Positions 16,377-24,403 of a stretch of 34,508 nt of DNA are shown in pieces (the first letter of the stretch is position 1; every line of letters starts with the position of its first letter). Under the pieces are notes generated by a model that saw nothing but the letters and a program-made list of their open reading frames with translations, did no database searches and had not been told where the DNA came from. The stretch covers positions 1 through 34,508 of the forward strand of contig JAFZVN010000052.1 of the NCBI GenBank assembly GCA_017617805.1, read 5' to 3'. The DNA is from Bacteroidaceae bacterium. Its GTDB lineage: Bacteria > Bacteroidota > Bacteroidia > Bacteroidales > Bacteroidaceae. Both the position numbers and the translations under genes were made by a program.

Positions 16377-18140
16377 ATGGCAAGCCCCTATCTCGAAATC
16401 AAAGGACTGACCAAACGCATCGGACATCGTGTGCTGTTTGAGGATATCTCGTTCACAGTGAATGAGCGTGAACATATTGGACTCATCGCCAAGAACGGAA
16501 CGGGCAAATCGACTCTCCTCAGCATCATCGCAGGCAAAGAAGGCGACGATGGCGGTACCATGATATTCCGCAACGATCTCAAGGTAGGCTATTTGGAACA
16601 GACCCCCACCATCGATGCCCACGAGATAGCAGGCAAAGACGAAGATTTCCAGCTACGCTACAAGCAGTACCTCACCTTGATGAAAATCACGGAGGAGGAA
16701 GCCAACCGACCTGCCGAGCAACTGAGCGGTGGACAGGTGAAGCGTATTGCCCTATCGAGAGTGCTGGCTGGGGAACCCGACCTGCTCATCCTCGACGAGC
16801 CGACCAACCACCTTGACCTTGAGATGATAGAGTGGCTTGAGAATACGCTGAGCCGTTCGACCATGGCAATTCTGATGGTAACCCACGACCGCTACTTCCT
16901 CGACCGCATCTGCTCGAGCATCATTGAGATGGACAATTCGCGCATCTATCCCTACAAGGGCAACTATTCCTACTATTTGGAGAAGCGTCAGGAGCGTATC
17001 GACAACATGAATGCGGAGATTGCTCGTGCAAACAATTTATATCGAACAGAACTGGAATGGATGCGCAGCACACCCTGTGCCCGCAGTTCGAAAGCCCGCT
17101 ACAGGATTGAGTCCTTCTACGAACTGGAGAAGCGTGCCAAACAGCGCATCGAAGAACGCAACGTGCGATTGGAGATGGGCGGCACCTATATCGGCAACAA
17201 GATTTTCGTGGCGGAGCATGTATGCAAGGCATTCGGTGACCGTGTCATTCTGAAGGATTTCAACTATAACTTTGCCCGTTACGAGAAGTTGGGCATCGTG
17301 GGCAATAACGGAACAGGCAAATCAACCTTTGTGAAGATGCTCCTCAGTCTGGAACCCCACGACAGCGGCACTATCGACATCGGCGAGACTGTCCGCTTTG
17401 GCTACTACTCTCAGCAGGGCATGACGTTCAAGGATGACCAGAAGGTGATTGATGTCGTGCGAGACATCGCCGAATACGTAGATATGGGCAATGGCGAGAA
17501 ACTCTCCGCCGGACAATTCCTGCAACACTTCCTCTTTTCGCCCGAGGAGCAGTACAGCTACATTTATAAATTAAGTGGTGGCGAGAAGCGGAGGCTCTAC
17601 CTCTGTACCGTGCTGATGAAAGCCCCCAACTTCCTCATCCTTGACGAGCCGACCAATGACCTTGACATCGTGACGCTGCAAATCCTCGAGGATTATCTGA
17701 AGAACTTCCGTGGATGCCTCATCATCGTCAGCCACGATCGCTACTTCATGGATCGGGTGGTTGACCACACGTTAGTCTTTCATGGCGATGGAAACATTCA
17801 GGACTTCCCTGGCAGTTATAGCCAGTACAGAGAGTGGAAAGAACAGAATGAGAAGGAGCAGGGGGCAAGGAACAGGGGGCAAGAGAAGGATGAGAAGAAG
17901 CCTGACGGTCGCAATCAAAACCGTGCCCGCCGACTCACTTTCAAGGAACGGCAGGAATTCAACCAACTGGAACAGGACATTGCCGCCCTCGAAGAAGAGA
18001 AGAAACACATCGAGGCTGCCCTCTGCGGAGGTACCACTTCGGTAGATGAAATCACTCAGATGAGCAAACGCCTCCCCATCCTCTCCGACGAACTGGAAGA
18101 AAAAGAAATGCGCTGGCTCGAACTTTCCGAATTTGTATAG
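16377..18140 (+). CDS. ABC-F family ATPase (Uup-like)
   Basis: A 587-residue soluble protein with two ABC domains in tandem and no membrane segments. Domain 1 has Walker A AKNGTGKST (38-46), LSGGQ (116-120) and LLILDEPTNHLDL (137-148). A basic helical linker covers about 200-265 (ELEWMRSTPCARSSKARYRIE). Domain 2 has Walker A NNGTGKST, LSGGE (399-403) and LILDEPTNDLD. A C-terminal coiled coil at about 520-587 is typical of Uup. ABC-F proteins act on ribosomes; Uup members are linked to translation quality and to DNA branch intermediates. A 7-nt periodic array at 17854-17888 codes for EQGARNRGQEK in the flexible link before the coiled coil. It lies 27 bp after the CbiK-like gene and just before engB. 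Confidence 0.92.
   Translation: MASPYLEIKGLTKRIGHRVLFEDISFTVNEREHIGLIAKNGTGKSTLLSIIAGKEGDDGGTMIFRNDLKVGYLEQTPTIDAHEIAGKDEDFQLRYKQYLTLMKITEEEANRPAEQLSGGQVKRIALSRVLAGEPDLLILDEPTNHLDLEMIEWLENTLSRSTMAILMVTHDRYFLDRICSSIIEMDNSRIYPYKGNYSYYLEKRQERIDNMNAEIARANNLYRTELEWMRSTPCARSSKARYRIESFYELEKRAKQRIEERNVRLEMGGTYIGNKIFVAEHVCKAFGDRVILKDFNYNFARYEKLGIVGNNGTGKSTFVKMLLSLEPHDSGTIDIGETVRFGYYSQQGMTFKDDQKVIDVVRDIAEYVDMGNGEKLSAGQFLQHFLFSPEEQYSYIYKLSGGEKRRLYLCTVLMKAPNFLILDEPTNDLDIVTLQILEDYLKNFRGCLIIVSHDRYFMDRVVDHTLVFHGDGNIQDFPGSYSQYREWKEQNEKEQGARNRGQEKDEKKPDGRNQNRARRLTFKERQEFNQLEQDIAALEEEKKHIEAALCGGTTSVDEITQMSKRLPILSDELEEKEMRWLELSEFV
17854..17888. repeat. Heptad array 2, inside the ABC-F gene (5 units)
   Basis: Five 7-nt units alternating AGGARCA and GGGGGCA, ending in a divergent unit. 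They are in frame and code about 11 residues in a flexible linker (near residues 493-504). Confidence 0.65.
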
Positions 18141-18144
18141 ACTT

Positions 18145-18738
18145 ATGAAAATAACTTCCGCCACCTACATCGGCTCCAAGGCCACCCACACCCAGTGTCC
18201 CACTGACGGACGTCCTGAATACGCATTCATCGGACGAAGCAACGTGGGTAAGTCATCACTAATCAATGCCCTCACAGGCAGAAAGAATCTTGCCCTCACC
18301 TCCTCCACCCCAGGCAAGACCATGTGCATCAACCATTTCCTCATCAACGAGAAATGGTATTTGGTCGATCTGCCTGGCTATGGCTATGCCCAACGTGGCA
18401 AGAGTGCGATGGAGAAACTGAAAACGATGATCAGCGGTTATGTGCTGGAGCGTGAGCAACTGACCTGCCTCTTCGTGCTCATCGACATCCGCCATGACCC
18501 ACAAAAGGTGGATCTCGCCTTCCTTCACTTCCTCGGCAGTCATGGAGTGCCCTTCGCCATCGTGTTCACCAAGGCCGACAAACTCGCATTCTCCAAAATC
18601 AAACCCACTGTAGATAAATATCTCGACACGCTGCGCGAAGAATGGGAAGAACTGCCCCCACACTTCATCACCAGCGCCACCAGTAAGCTGGGAACCGATG
18701 AATTGTTGGGGTACATCGACGGAATCAACAAAAATTGA
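18145..18738 (+). CDS. engB: Ribosome biogenesis GTPase EngB (YihA/YsxC)
   Basis: A 197-residue GTPase needed for assembly of the large ribosomal subunit. G1 GRSNVGKSS is at 30-38, G2 around TSSTPGKT (52-59), G3 DLPGYG (75-80), G4 TKAD (142-145) and G5 TSATSK (176-181). The length is normal. The ATG at 18145 is chosen: it follows the ABC-F stop by 4 bp and leaves the usual family N-terminus; a TTG in frame at 18133 would overlap the upstream gene without homology. Grouping with an ABC-F factor links both to ribosome function. A terminator follows 9 bp after the stop. Confidence 0.97.
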   Translation: MKITSATYIGSKATHTQCPTDGRPEYAFIGRSNVGKSSLINALTGRKNLALTSSTPGKTMCINHFLINEKWYLVDLPGYGYAQRGKSAMEKLKTMISGYVLEREQLTCLFVLIDIRHDPQKVDLAFLHFLGSHGVPFAIVFTKADKLAFSKIKPTVDKYLDTLREEWEELPPHFITSATSKLGTDELLGYIDGINKN

Positions 18739-18747
18739 TAAAGAAAA

Positions 18748-18779
18748 ATGCTCAAGAGAAGATTCTTGGGCATTTTTTC
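18748..18779 (+). terminator. Intrinsic terminator after engB
   Basis: ATGCTCAAGA (18748-18757) pairs with TCTTGGGCAT (18764-18773), with one G-U pair, around a 6-nt loop. It is followed by a run of T to 18779. It should end the 14417-18738 operon before the rho promoter. Confidence 0.85.
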
Positions 18780-18789
18780 TGCAAAAAAG

Positions 18790-18820
18790 TTGGTGCTTTC
18801 AGAAAAACTCCCTACATTTG
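18790..18820 (+). promoter_or_regulatory. Promoter of rho
   Basis: TTG (18790-18792), a 20-nt spacer and TACATTTG (18813-18820), a good match to the consensus. It gives a leader of about 165 nt before rho, long enough for autoregulation. Confidence 0.75.
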
Positions 18821-18953
18821 CACCATCATTTCGGGACGCATGGGCAATTATCATCAATTACAGCGTCTTGAAACCAAAACTCTCACAACATAATTTTCCA
18901 ATCATTCATCGGGTACTGAAACTTTCCAGCATCATGCTTCGGAAGGATTCGAT

Positions 18954-18988
18954 ATTTCAAACTATATTTCGACATTTCAAACTATATT
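18954..18988 (+). repeat. 15-bp direct repeat at the rho ribosome entry site
   Basis: ATTTCAAACTATATT occurs twice, at 18954-18968 and 18974-18988, with a 20-bp period. The second copy ends 6 nt before the rho ATG, over the ribosome entry region. The rest of the 256-base gap between engB and rho holds the terminator, the promoter and an otherwise featureless leader. Confidence 0.7.
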
Positions 18989-18994
18989 ATAAAT

Positions 18995-21001
18995 ATGTAT
19001 AATTTAGAAGAACTTAACCGCAAGGAGAAGACTGAACTTCTCAACATTGCAGCAGAACTGGGCATCAAGAATGCCGAAAAGATGGAGGATATTGACCTCA
19101 GACTCGCCATCATCGACGAACAGGCCACCAATTTCGCTTCCAATGCCGCATCAGCTGAGAAAACCACACGCAAACGTGCTCGCGTCAGCATCAAGAACGT
19201 GGATCGTGTCTATTCAGCCAATCAGGAAAAAATCAGAAAGATAGATAAAAATATGACCATTAAGAGGGACGAATCGATCTTTGCCGCCCTGTCTCCTGAG
19301 GAGAAAGCCATGCTTTCGTCAGAGGAGAAGGCTGAGCCAATTCAGGAAGCCGCTGCTCCAGCGCCTAAAAAACGTGGTCGCAAACCCAAGGCAAAAGAAG
19401 AGGCTCCAGCTGTTGAGGAAAAGAACGTAGAGTCCCCAGCCACAGAAGTTGCCACTGAGACTTCGACCGAAGCCGCTCCCAAAAAGCGTGGTCGCAAGCC
19501 TAAGGCAAAAGTCGAGGAGGCTATGCCTGAGGTCGAAGAGGTCAAAGAAGACACACAGGACAATGCTCAAGAGGAAGCCAACACAGAAGCCGAAGCCATT
19601 GTGCCAGAGGCAGCATTCGCTGTGGGCAATAGTGATTCCCTCCAGACAATCTACTCCAATGCCGGCAAGCCTTCATTACATGGTAATTCAGACTTCGTCA
19701 TCCTTGAAGACATTCCTGATGAGTCGCAATACTTCACGCCTGCTGTCAACATCCTCAATCGCTTCGAGGTGGAAAGTCATATCGCACAGAACAATAATGA
19801 AGCTCCCATCTACGAGGAATACAATGAGGCTGCTCCCATCGCCGCTTCACGTAAGGAGAAAGTCGTGAAAGAGAAGCCCTATGAGTTCGACAACATCATC
19901 CGCGTGAGCGGTGTCCTCGAGACCGTCGATAACTACGGATTCCTCCGCAGTAGCGACTACAACTACCTGCCCTCACCCGACGATGTCTATGTAAGCCTGC
20001 AACAGATCAAGCACTACGGACTCAAGACTGGCGACGTGGTCGATGGTTTCGTACGTCCTCCAAGGGAAGGCGAGCGCTTCTTCCCATTGGCCAGCGTCGA
20101 GAAAATCAATGGTTGCGAACCCGCCCGAGTGCGTGACCGCGTGGGGTTCGAATTCTTAACGCCTCTCTTCCCTGACGAGAAATTCAAACTTTGCAAAGGA
20201 CACGATGACAGCAAGTCATCACGTATCGTTGACCTCTTCTCGCCTATCGGTAAAGGACAGCGTGCCCTCATCGTGGCACAGCCCAAGACAGGTAAAACCC
20301 TGCTCATGAAGGACATTGCCAATTCCATTGCTGCCAACCATCCAGAGGCCTATCTTATGATGCTGCTCATCGATGAGCGTCCAGAGGAAGTGACTGACAT
20401 GGCCCGCACCGTCAATGCCGAGGTGATTGCCTCCACTTTCGATGCCCCAGCCGAGAACCACGTCAAGATTGCAGGCATCGTGCTCGAGAAAGCCAAACGA
20501 ATGGTTGAGTGCGGACACGACGTTGTCATCTTCCTTGACTCCATCACCCGTCTGGCACGTGCCTACAACACTGTATCACCAGCATCAGGCAAGGTGCTCT
20601 CAGGTGGTGTCGATGCCAATGCTCTCCACAAGCCCAAGCGCTTCTTCGGAGCTGCACGTAATATCGAAAACGGAGGTTCGCTCACCATCATCGCTACAGC
20701 CCTCATCGACACAGGCTCTAAGATGGATGAAGTCATCTTCGAGGAATTTAAGGGAACCGGTAACATGGAACTGCAACTTGACCGCAGCCTTGCCAACAAG
20801 CGCATCTTCCCTGCCGTCAACCTCACAGCTTCTTCTACTCGTCGAGATGACCTGCTGCAGGATCAGACCACGCTCAACCGCATGTGGGTGCTCCGCAACC
20901 ATATCGCCGACATGAACGTGATAGAGTCCATGGAATTCCTCTCCAAGCAGATGGATCGCACGAAAAACAACGAAGAATTCTTAATCAGCATGAACGGATG
21001 A
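18995..21001 (+). CDS. rho: Transcription termination factor Rho with large disordered insertion
   Basis: A 668-residue Rho, about 250 longer than E. coli Rho (419). The N-terminal Rho_N helix bundle is at 1-45. A low-complexity, acidic/basic, Ala/Pro/Glu-rich insertion runs from about 85 to 290 and contains two copies of [12 protein letters not shown] (123-134 and 161-172), resembling AT-hook cores. The RNA-binding cold-shock-like domain is at about 300-365. The ATPase has Walker A QPKTGKT (429-435), Walker [17 protein letters not shown] (510-525) and the Q-loop SGGVDANAL (536-544), all intact. Rho is the hexameric RNA helicase that ends untranslated transcription. In Bacteroides thetaiotaomicron the comparable insertion drives phase separation of Rho. 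The gene is monocistronic, with its own promoter. Confidence 0.97.
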   Translation: MYNLEELNRKEKTELLNIAAELGIKNAEKMEDIDLRLAIIDEQATNFASNAASAEKTTRKRARVSIKNVDRVYSANQEKIRKIDKNMTIKRDESIFAALSPEEKAMLSSEEKAEPIQEAAAPAPKKRGRKPKAKEEAPAVEEKNVESPATEVATETSTEAAPKKRGRKPKAKVEEAMPEVEEVKEDTQDNAQEEANTEAEAIVPEAAFAVGNSDSLQTIYSNAGKPSLHGNSDFVILEDIPDESQYFTPAVNILNRFEVESHIAQNNNEAPIYEEYNEAAPIAASRKEKVVKEKPYEFDNIIRVSGVLETVDNYGFLRSSDYNYLPSPDDVYVSLQQIKHYGLKTGDVVDGFVRPPREGERFFPLASVEKINGCEPARVRDRVGFEFLTPLFPDEKFKLCKGHDDSKSSRIVDLFSPIGKGQRALIVAQPKTGKTLLMKDIANSIAANHPEAYLMMLLIDERPEEVTDMARTVNAEVIASTFDAPAENHVKIAGIVLEKAKRMVECGHDVVIFLDSITRLARAYNTVSPASGKVLSGGVDANALHKPKRFFGAARNIENGGSLTIIATALIDTGSKMDEVIFEEFKGTGNMELQLDRSLANKRIFPAVNLTASSTRRDDLLQDQTTLNRMWVLRNHIADMNVIESMEFLSKQMDRTKNNEEFLISMNG

Positions 21002-21005
21002 TAAA

Positions 21006-21093
21006 GAATTGAATAATTGAAAAATTGAAGGATTGAAGTTTTGGCTAACGCGATGACCAACTTCAATCCTTCAATTTTTCAATCTTTCAATTC
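21006..21093. terminator. Octad palindrome between convergent rho and lipoprotein gene
   Basis: The left arm (21006-21043) holds four 8-nt units ending in ATTGAA. The right arm (21059-21093) holds four of the inverse form starting TTCAA. The arms are nearly complementary around a roughly 15-nt loop, giving a hairpin that could end transcription from both sides. It belongs to the octad repeat family. Confidence 0.65.
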
Positions 21094-21097
21094 TATT

Positions 21098-21793
21098 TCA
21101 CTTACATTGGCTCATGTACTCCTTCACGTCCTTGTTCTCCTTAAACGCCTCAGGCGCCTTGCCATATATCTCGTCAATCTGCGGAGTCGTCGTTGGATAG
21201 CCAAACTGATTATAGGCATTGTCGCAAAGCACCAAGAAATAGGTCAGACCAAGTACATTGTCGAAATTGGAGGTCACGAATTCCGTTTCCAATTTGTCGA
21301 TAGCGATACGGAGTTCACCTTCCTCCTCACCCAACTGACGGAGAATCTCGTCTGAGTCGTAGCCATCCAGAATCATGCGGCTTTCTTTCCTTGGCAATTC
21401 CTGCAGGAGAAACAACAATGAGTCACGCTCCGTCATAAAGGCGTAGAACTTGTCGTTCAAAGGAGTACCCTCCACCTTCATCGCATTGTTCAAGTCTATC
21501 ACCTTGATTTCACCACCCTCCAGAATGATGGGGATATTGTCTCCACTCGTACCGAAGAACATCCGCACACACATGACCGAATCCACAGGACCCGACATCG
21601 TGAATGTGCCATGCAAAATCCTGCACGAATCCACAGCCTTCGTATCATCACCGCCCAGAGGACGCAGGTACACCATGTCACCATCATAGAAAGACTGCAA
21701 CGATGTGCCGGAGATATTGTAACTGGTAGAGCAAGCCGCCAGCAATGTCATCACTGCCAGAACACCAAGCCCATTATAGAAAAACCTTTTCAT
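21098..21793 (-). CDS. DUF4369-type lipoprotein
   Basis: A 231-residue lipoprotein with signal peptide and lipobox LLAACS (C21). The region just after the lipobox (YNISGTSLQSFYDGDMVYLRP) has the pattern of DUF4369 domains, which in Bacteroidetes often precede a thioredoxin fold; here the protein ends without one. The middle is helical and acidic. The start at 21793 is chosen because it gives the signal peptide; a longer frame from 21841 would run through the promoter. Its role is unknown; a cell-envelope location is inferred from the lipobox. Confidence 0.75.
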   Translation of the reverse strand: MKRFFYNGLGVLAVMTLLAACSTSYNISGTSLQSFYDGDMVYLRPLGGDDTKAVDSCRILHGTFTMSGPVDSVMCVRMFFGTSGDNIPIILEGGEIKVIDLNNAMKVEGTPLNDKFYAFMTERDSLLFLLQELPRKESRMILDGYDSDEILRQLGEEEGELRIAIDKLETEFVTSNFDNVLGLTYFLVLCDNAYNQFGYPTTTPQIDEIYGKAPEAFKENKDVKEYMSQCK

Positions 21794-21812
21794 CGTTCGA
21801 AAAATTGCAGTG

Positions 21813-21844
21813 CAAAAGTACGAATCCTTTCCCAACCCCACAAA
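21813..21844 (-). promoter_or_regulatory. Promoter of the DUF4369 lipoprotein
   Basis: On the minus strand, TTTG (21844-21841), a 20-nt spacer and TACTTTTG (21820-21813), an exact match to the consensus, 19 bp before the ATG at 21793. Confidence 0.8.
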
Positions 21845-21903
21845 CCATTTAGCATTTCTTAAGACATCGTTAATCTTTTTTAATATAACACCACACTGCT
21901 ATC

Positions 21904-22674
21904 TCATTCCGATTGTTGCTGTACGAATGCTTCTGCCTTAGCAATGGTATCGAGCTTGCCCACGTCGAGAAGCTGAAGCTGAGGGGCGAAGTGGCAACGG
22001 ATATCCACTTTATCACAGATAGAAAGATAGAAATCAATGATGGAGAACTTACCCTGCCAAGTATCCATGAGGGGAAGCAGAGAAGGATGGAAAACCTGAA
22101 TGCCAGAGAAAGCGAACTTCTTTAGTTGATAGTTGACAGTTGACAGTTGACAGTTGGATTCCAGTGCCTTGATCTCGGGAAAGGGGGAGCGAATTTCTCC
22201 TGTAGCAATATTCGTCCATCCGACAAGACGATTTGCATCGTCAAAAAGGAGATAGCGTTGGGTGTCGCGTTGGGAAACAAGAAGGGTTGTAGTACCCGTT
22301 GCGACACCTTCGTTGTAAAGACCGAGGAGATCAGCATTGGAGAGAATATCCACATTATGGACAAGAATAGGATCGGCATTGGAGAAGAGACGGGCAGCCT
22401 TCTTTAGTCCTCCACCTGTCTCGAGGAGTTGGTCTGTTTCGTCGCTGAAACGAATATCAATGCCGAAGCGGTCATTGGCCTCGATAAAGTCAATAATCTG
22501 CTGGGCGAAGTGATGGACATTGATGACCACCTCACTTACACCAATACTTTTCAACTTCTCGATCAGAATCTGCACGAGAGGTTTTCCATTGATGGGCACC
22601 ATCGCCTTGGGCATGGTGTCAGTGAGGGGTTTGAGGCGGGTGCCGAGACCGGCAGCAAATATGAGAGCGTTCAA
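21904..22674 (-). CDS. MurU-like sugar-1-phosphate nucleotidyltransferase
   Basis: A 256-residue NTP_transferase. The G-rich loop AAGLGTRLKPLT is at 7-18, MPKAMVPINGKPL at 21-33, LLETGGGLKKA near 83-93, and the metal-binding Asp in VHNVDILS near 110-117. Together with the kinase just upstream it resembles the AmgK/MurU pair, in which the kinase makes MurNAc-1-phosphate (or GlcNAc-1-phosphate) and MurU adds uridylate, feeding UDP-MurNAc to cell-wall synthesis. A 7-nt periodic array (22124-22157) adds about 12 residues (SNCQLSTVNYQL, about 172-183) in frame. The gene lies 26 bp after the kinase gene, with part of another array between. The true substrate is inferred only. Confidence 0.85.
   Translation of the reverse strand: MNALIFAAGLGTRLKPLTDTMPKAMVPINGKPLVQILIEKLKSIGVSEVVINVHHFAQQIIDFIEANDRFGIDIRFSDETDQLLETGGGLKKAARLFSNADPILVHNVDILSNADLLGLYNEGVATGTTTLLVSQRDTQRYLLFDDANRLVGWTNIATGEIRSPFPEIKALESNCQLSTVNYQLKKFAFSGIQVFHPSLLPLMDTWQGKFSIIDFYLSICDKVDIRCHFAPQLQLLDVGKLDTIAKAEAFVQQQSE
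22124..22157. repeat. Heptad array 3, inside the MurU-like gene (5 units)
   Basis: One AGTTGAT unit, three AGTTGAC units and a partial AGTTGG. It is in frame on the minus strand, where it reads NCQLSTV-type peptide. Confidence 0.85.
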
Positions 22675-22677
22675 GGG

Positions 22678-22712
22678 AGTTGAGAGTTAAAAGTTAAAAG
22701 TTAAGAGTTTGA
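22678..22712. repeat. Heptad array 4 across the kinase-RapZ stop codon (5 units)
   Basis: One AGTTGAG, two AGTTAAA, then AGTTAAG and a divergent AGTTTGA. The TAA stop of the kinase-RapZ gene (22703-22701) lies within the array, so the repeat supplies the stop. Confidence 0.8.
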
Positions 22713-24311
22713 GGGTATGAATTGAGTGATTCCCTGTTCACGATGGCAGATGTGGACTTCCACACCAAACTTCTCGTGGATGTGCTCTGCCACATGCTGA
22801 GCACTATAGACTGAACGATGACGGCCACCTGTGCAACCAAAACTGATTTGCAAATGAGTAAAACCGCGCTCGATGAAACGTGACACATGGAAATCGACCA
22901 ATTTATAGACACTATCAAGGAAAGTGAGGATTTCTCCATCAGCCTCAAGAAAATCGATAACGGGCTGGTCAAGTCCCGTGAGGGGCTTATACTCGTCGTA
23001 TCGACCAGGGTTGTGGGTGCTTCGACAATCAAACACGTAGCCACCACCGTTGCCAGATTCGTCGGCTGGGATGCCTTTCTTGAAGGAGAAGGAGAAAACA
23101 GAGACGGAAAGAGAAGACCCTCTCTGTCCTACGGACATCTCCCCCATAATGGGGAGAGAGCCATGCGGGGTGTAGGTTTTATCATTTTGAAGATAGGCTG
23201 CCACTTTGGCTTGCTTGGCTGCTTCCTCCGCCCTACTCTTTTCTTCCTCAGAGTTGAGGGCAATTAGGGAAAGCGCCACCTCTTTGAGATTGGGGTATGG
23301 ATCGCAAGTGCCAAGAGCTATTTCCTGTTGCAAGTTATGGATGGCGAGAGGAATGCTGTCGATGAAATAGGTTTTCTTCTCCCATAGACCACGATAGCCG
23401 TATGCACCTAACACCTGCAAAATGCGGAAAAGAACGAAGAGGTGGAGACGGGGAAGGAAGAGTGAAGAGTTAAAGGTTGAGAGGTGAGAAGTGAGGGCAT
23501 CGAGATACTCGTCGATAAGAAGGTTGCGTACCTCATCGGAGAACTTGGCAGAGGACTGCCAAAGGAAAGAGGCGACATCGTAGTAGATAGGGCCTCGGCG
23601 ACCACCCTGAAAGTCGATAAAATAAGGCTTTCCATCCTTCAACATGATGTTACGCGATTGAAAATCACGATAGAGAAAAGTCGGTTCGTCATCGACGAGG
23701 AGATCATCAGCCAGCTGCTCAAAATCCTGCTGCAAACGGAACTCATTGAACTCCACACCTTTCAGTTTGAGGAAACAATACTTGAAATAGTTGAGGTCAA
23801 ACATCACACTCGTCCTGTCCATCGATTGTTGAGGAAAGCAATGAGAGAAAAAAGTTGACAGTTGACAGTTGACAGTTGACAGTTGGGTAAGAGGTAGGAG
23901 CTGGAAACGGGGGAGTTCACGGATGGTAGCTTTGAGGGCTGCTAAAGCTTCGGCATCGAAAGAACCATCCGCCTGACGATGCTGTGACATGAAAGCATGC
24001 AAGGACACATCGCCACAATCTTCCTGCAAATAGACCATCCTATCATCGGAAACCGCCAACAAGGAAGGAACAGGCAAACCACCCTCTCTGAAACGTTTGG
24101 CCAAGTCGATAAACGCCTCGTTCTCCTCTTGATTGGTGCCAATGACTGCGATGAGAGAGTTGAGGGGCAAGGAGCAAGGGGCAAGAGTTGAGAGTTCCTC
24201 GCCACCACACACACGGAAATAACGACGATTGCTGCCAGCACCAGCCAGAGGAACGATGTTCTGAGGCTCTGTGCCTGTCAAACTTTTATATAATTGAATG
24301 ATTCTTTCCAT
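22701..24311 (-). CDS. AmgK-like sugar kinase fused to RapZ C-terminal domain
   Basis: A 536-residue two-domain protein. Residues about 1-345 are an aminoglycoside-phosphotransferase-fold kinase: GAGSNRRYFRV nucleotide loop (24-34), FLYRDFQSRNIML catalytic loop (212-224) with Asp and Asn, and FIDFQGG metal motif (231-237). Residues about 400-530 match the C-terminal domain of RapZ/YvcJ: VFDCRSTHNPG, PLTGLDQPV, and FGCTGGRHRSV (491-501). In E. coli this domain senses glucosamine-6-phosphate. The NTPase half of RapZ is absent. Next to a MurU-like gene this suggests amino-sugar recycling with built-in sensing. Three heptad arrays add short peptides (ELSTLAPCSLPLNSL, QLSTVNCQLST, TSHLSTFNSSLF), and a double-hairpin element codes for residues about 384-398. 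The frame stays open and catalytic motifs are intact. Confidence 0.85.
   Translation of the reverse strand: MERIIQLYKSLTGTEPQNIVPLAGAGSNRRYFRVCGGEELSTLAPCSLPLNSLIAVIGTNQEENEAFIDLAKRFREGGLPVPSLLAVSDDRMVYLQEDCGDVSLHAFMSQHRQADGSFDAEALAALKATIRELPRFQLLPLTQLSTVNCQLSTFFSHCFPQQSMDRTSVMFDLNYFKYCFLKLKGVEFNEFRLQQDFEQLADDLLVDDEPTFLYRDFQSRNIMLKDGKPYFIDFQGGRRGPIYYDVASFLWQSSAKFSDEVRNLLIDEYLDALTSHLSTFNSSLFLPRLHLFVLFRILQVLGAYGYRGLWEKKTYFIDSIPLAIHNLQQEIALGTCDPYPNLKEVALSLIALNSEEEKSRAEEAAKQAKVAAYLQNDKTYTPHGSLPIMGEMSVGQRGSSLSVSVFSFSFKKGIPADESGNGGGYVFDCRSTHNPGRYDEYKPLTGLDQPVIDFLEADGEILTFLDSVYKLVDFHVSRFIERGFTHLQISFGCTGGRHRSVYSAQHVAEHIHEKFGVEVHICHREQGITQFIPSNS
23119..23160. repeat. Double-hairpin (REP-like) element inside the kinase-RapZ gene
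   Basis: TGTCC/GGACA (23125-23137) with a 3-nt loop, followed directly by TCTCCCC/GGGGAGA (23138-23157) with a 6-nt loop, and CTCTC/GAGAG outside. It codes for LPIMGEMSVGQRGS in the linker between kinase and RapZ domains. It looks like a small palindromic repeat that inserted in frame. Confidence 0.6.
23461..23495. repeat. Heptad array 5, inside the kinase-RapZ gene (5 units)
   Basis: Five 7-nt units of types AGTGAAG, AGTTAAA and AGGTGAG. Read on the minus strand they give TSHLSTFNSSL near residues 272-284. Confidence 0.7.
23853..23887. repeat. Heptad array 6, inside the kinase-RapZ gene (5 units)
   Basis: Four perfect AGTTGAC units and AGTTGGG. It codes for QLSTVNCQLST near residues 143-153, the same cyclic peptide as array 3. 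Confidence 0.85.
24158..24199. repeat. Heptad array 7, inside the kinase-RapZ gene (6 units)
   Basis: Six units: AGTTGAG at both sides of three GRGCAAG units, then a divergent AGTTCCT. It codes for ELSTLAPCSLPLNSL near residues 39-52, just before a core strand of the kinase N-lobe. Confidence 0.7.
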
Positions 24312-24323
24312 AAACTTCTATTC

Positions 24324-24403
24324 TTCAATCCTTCAATTCTTCAATCCTTCAATTCTTCAATCCTTCAATTCTTCAATCCTTCAATTCTTCAACTCTTCAA
24401 TCC
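24324..24403. repeat. Octad array, 10 units
   Basis: Ten 8-nt units, alternating TTCAATCC and TTCAATTC, with one TTCAACTC. It fills the gap between the kinase-RapZ start (24311) and the permease stop (24399-24397), and its last unit overlaps that stop. There are no spacers, so it is not a CRISPR array. Confidence 0.92.

Noticed and set aside
22701-24311. Possible pseudogene because of four inserted repeats
   Set aside because: The frame is open throughout and the catalytic motifs of both domains are intact.
24324-24403. Possible CRISPR array
   Set aside because: Units are 8 nt, contiguous, and there are no spacers or cas genes.
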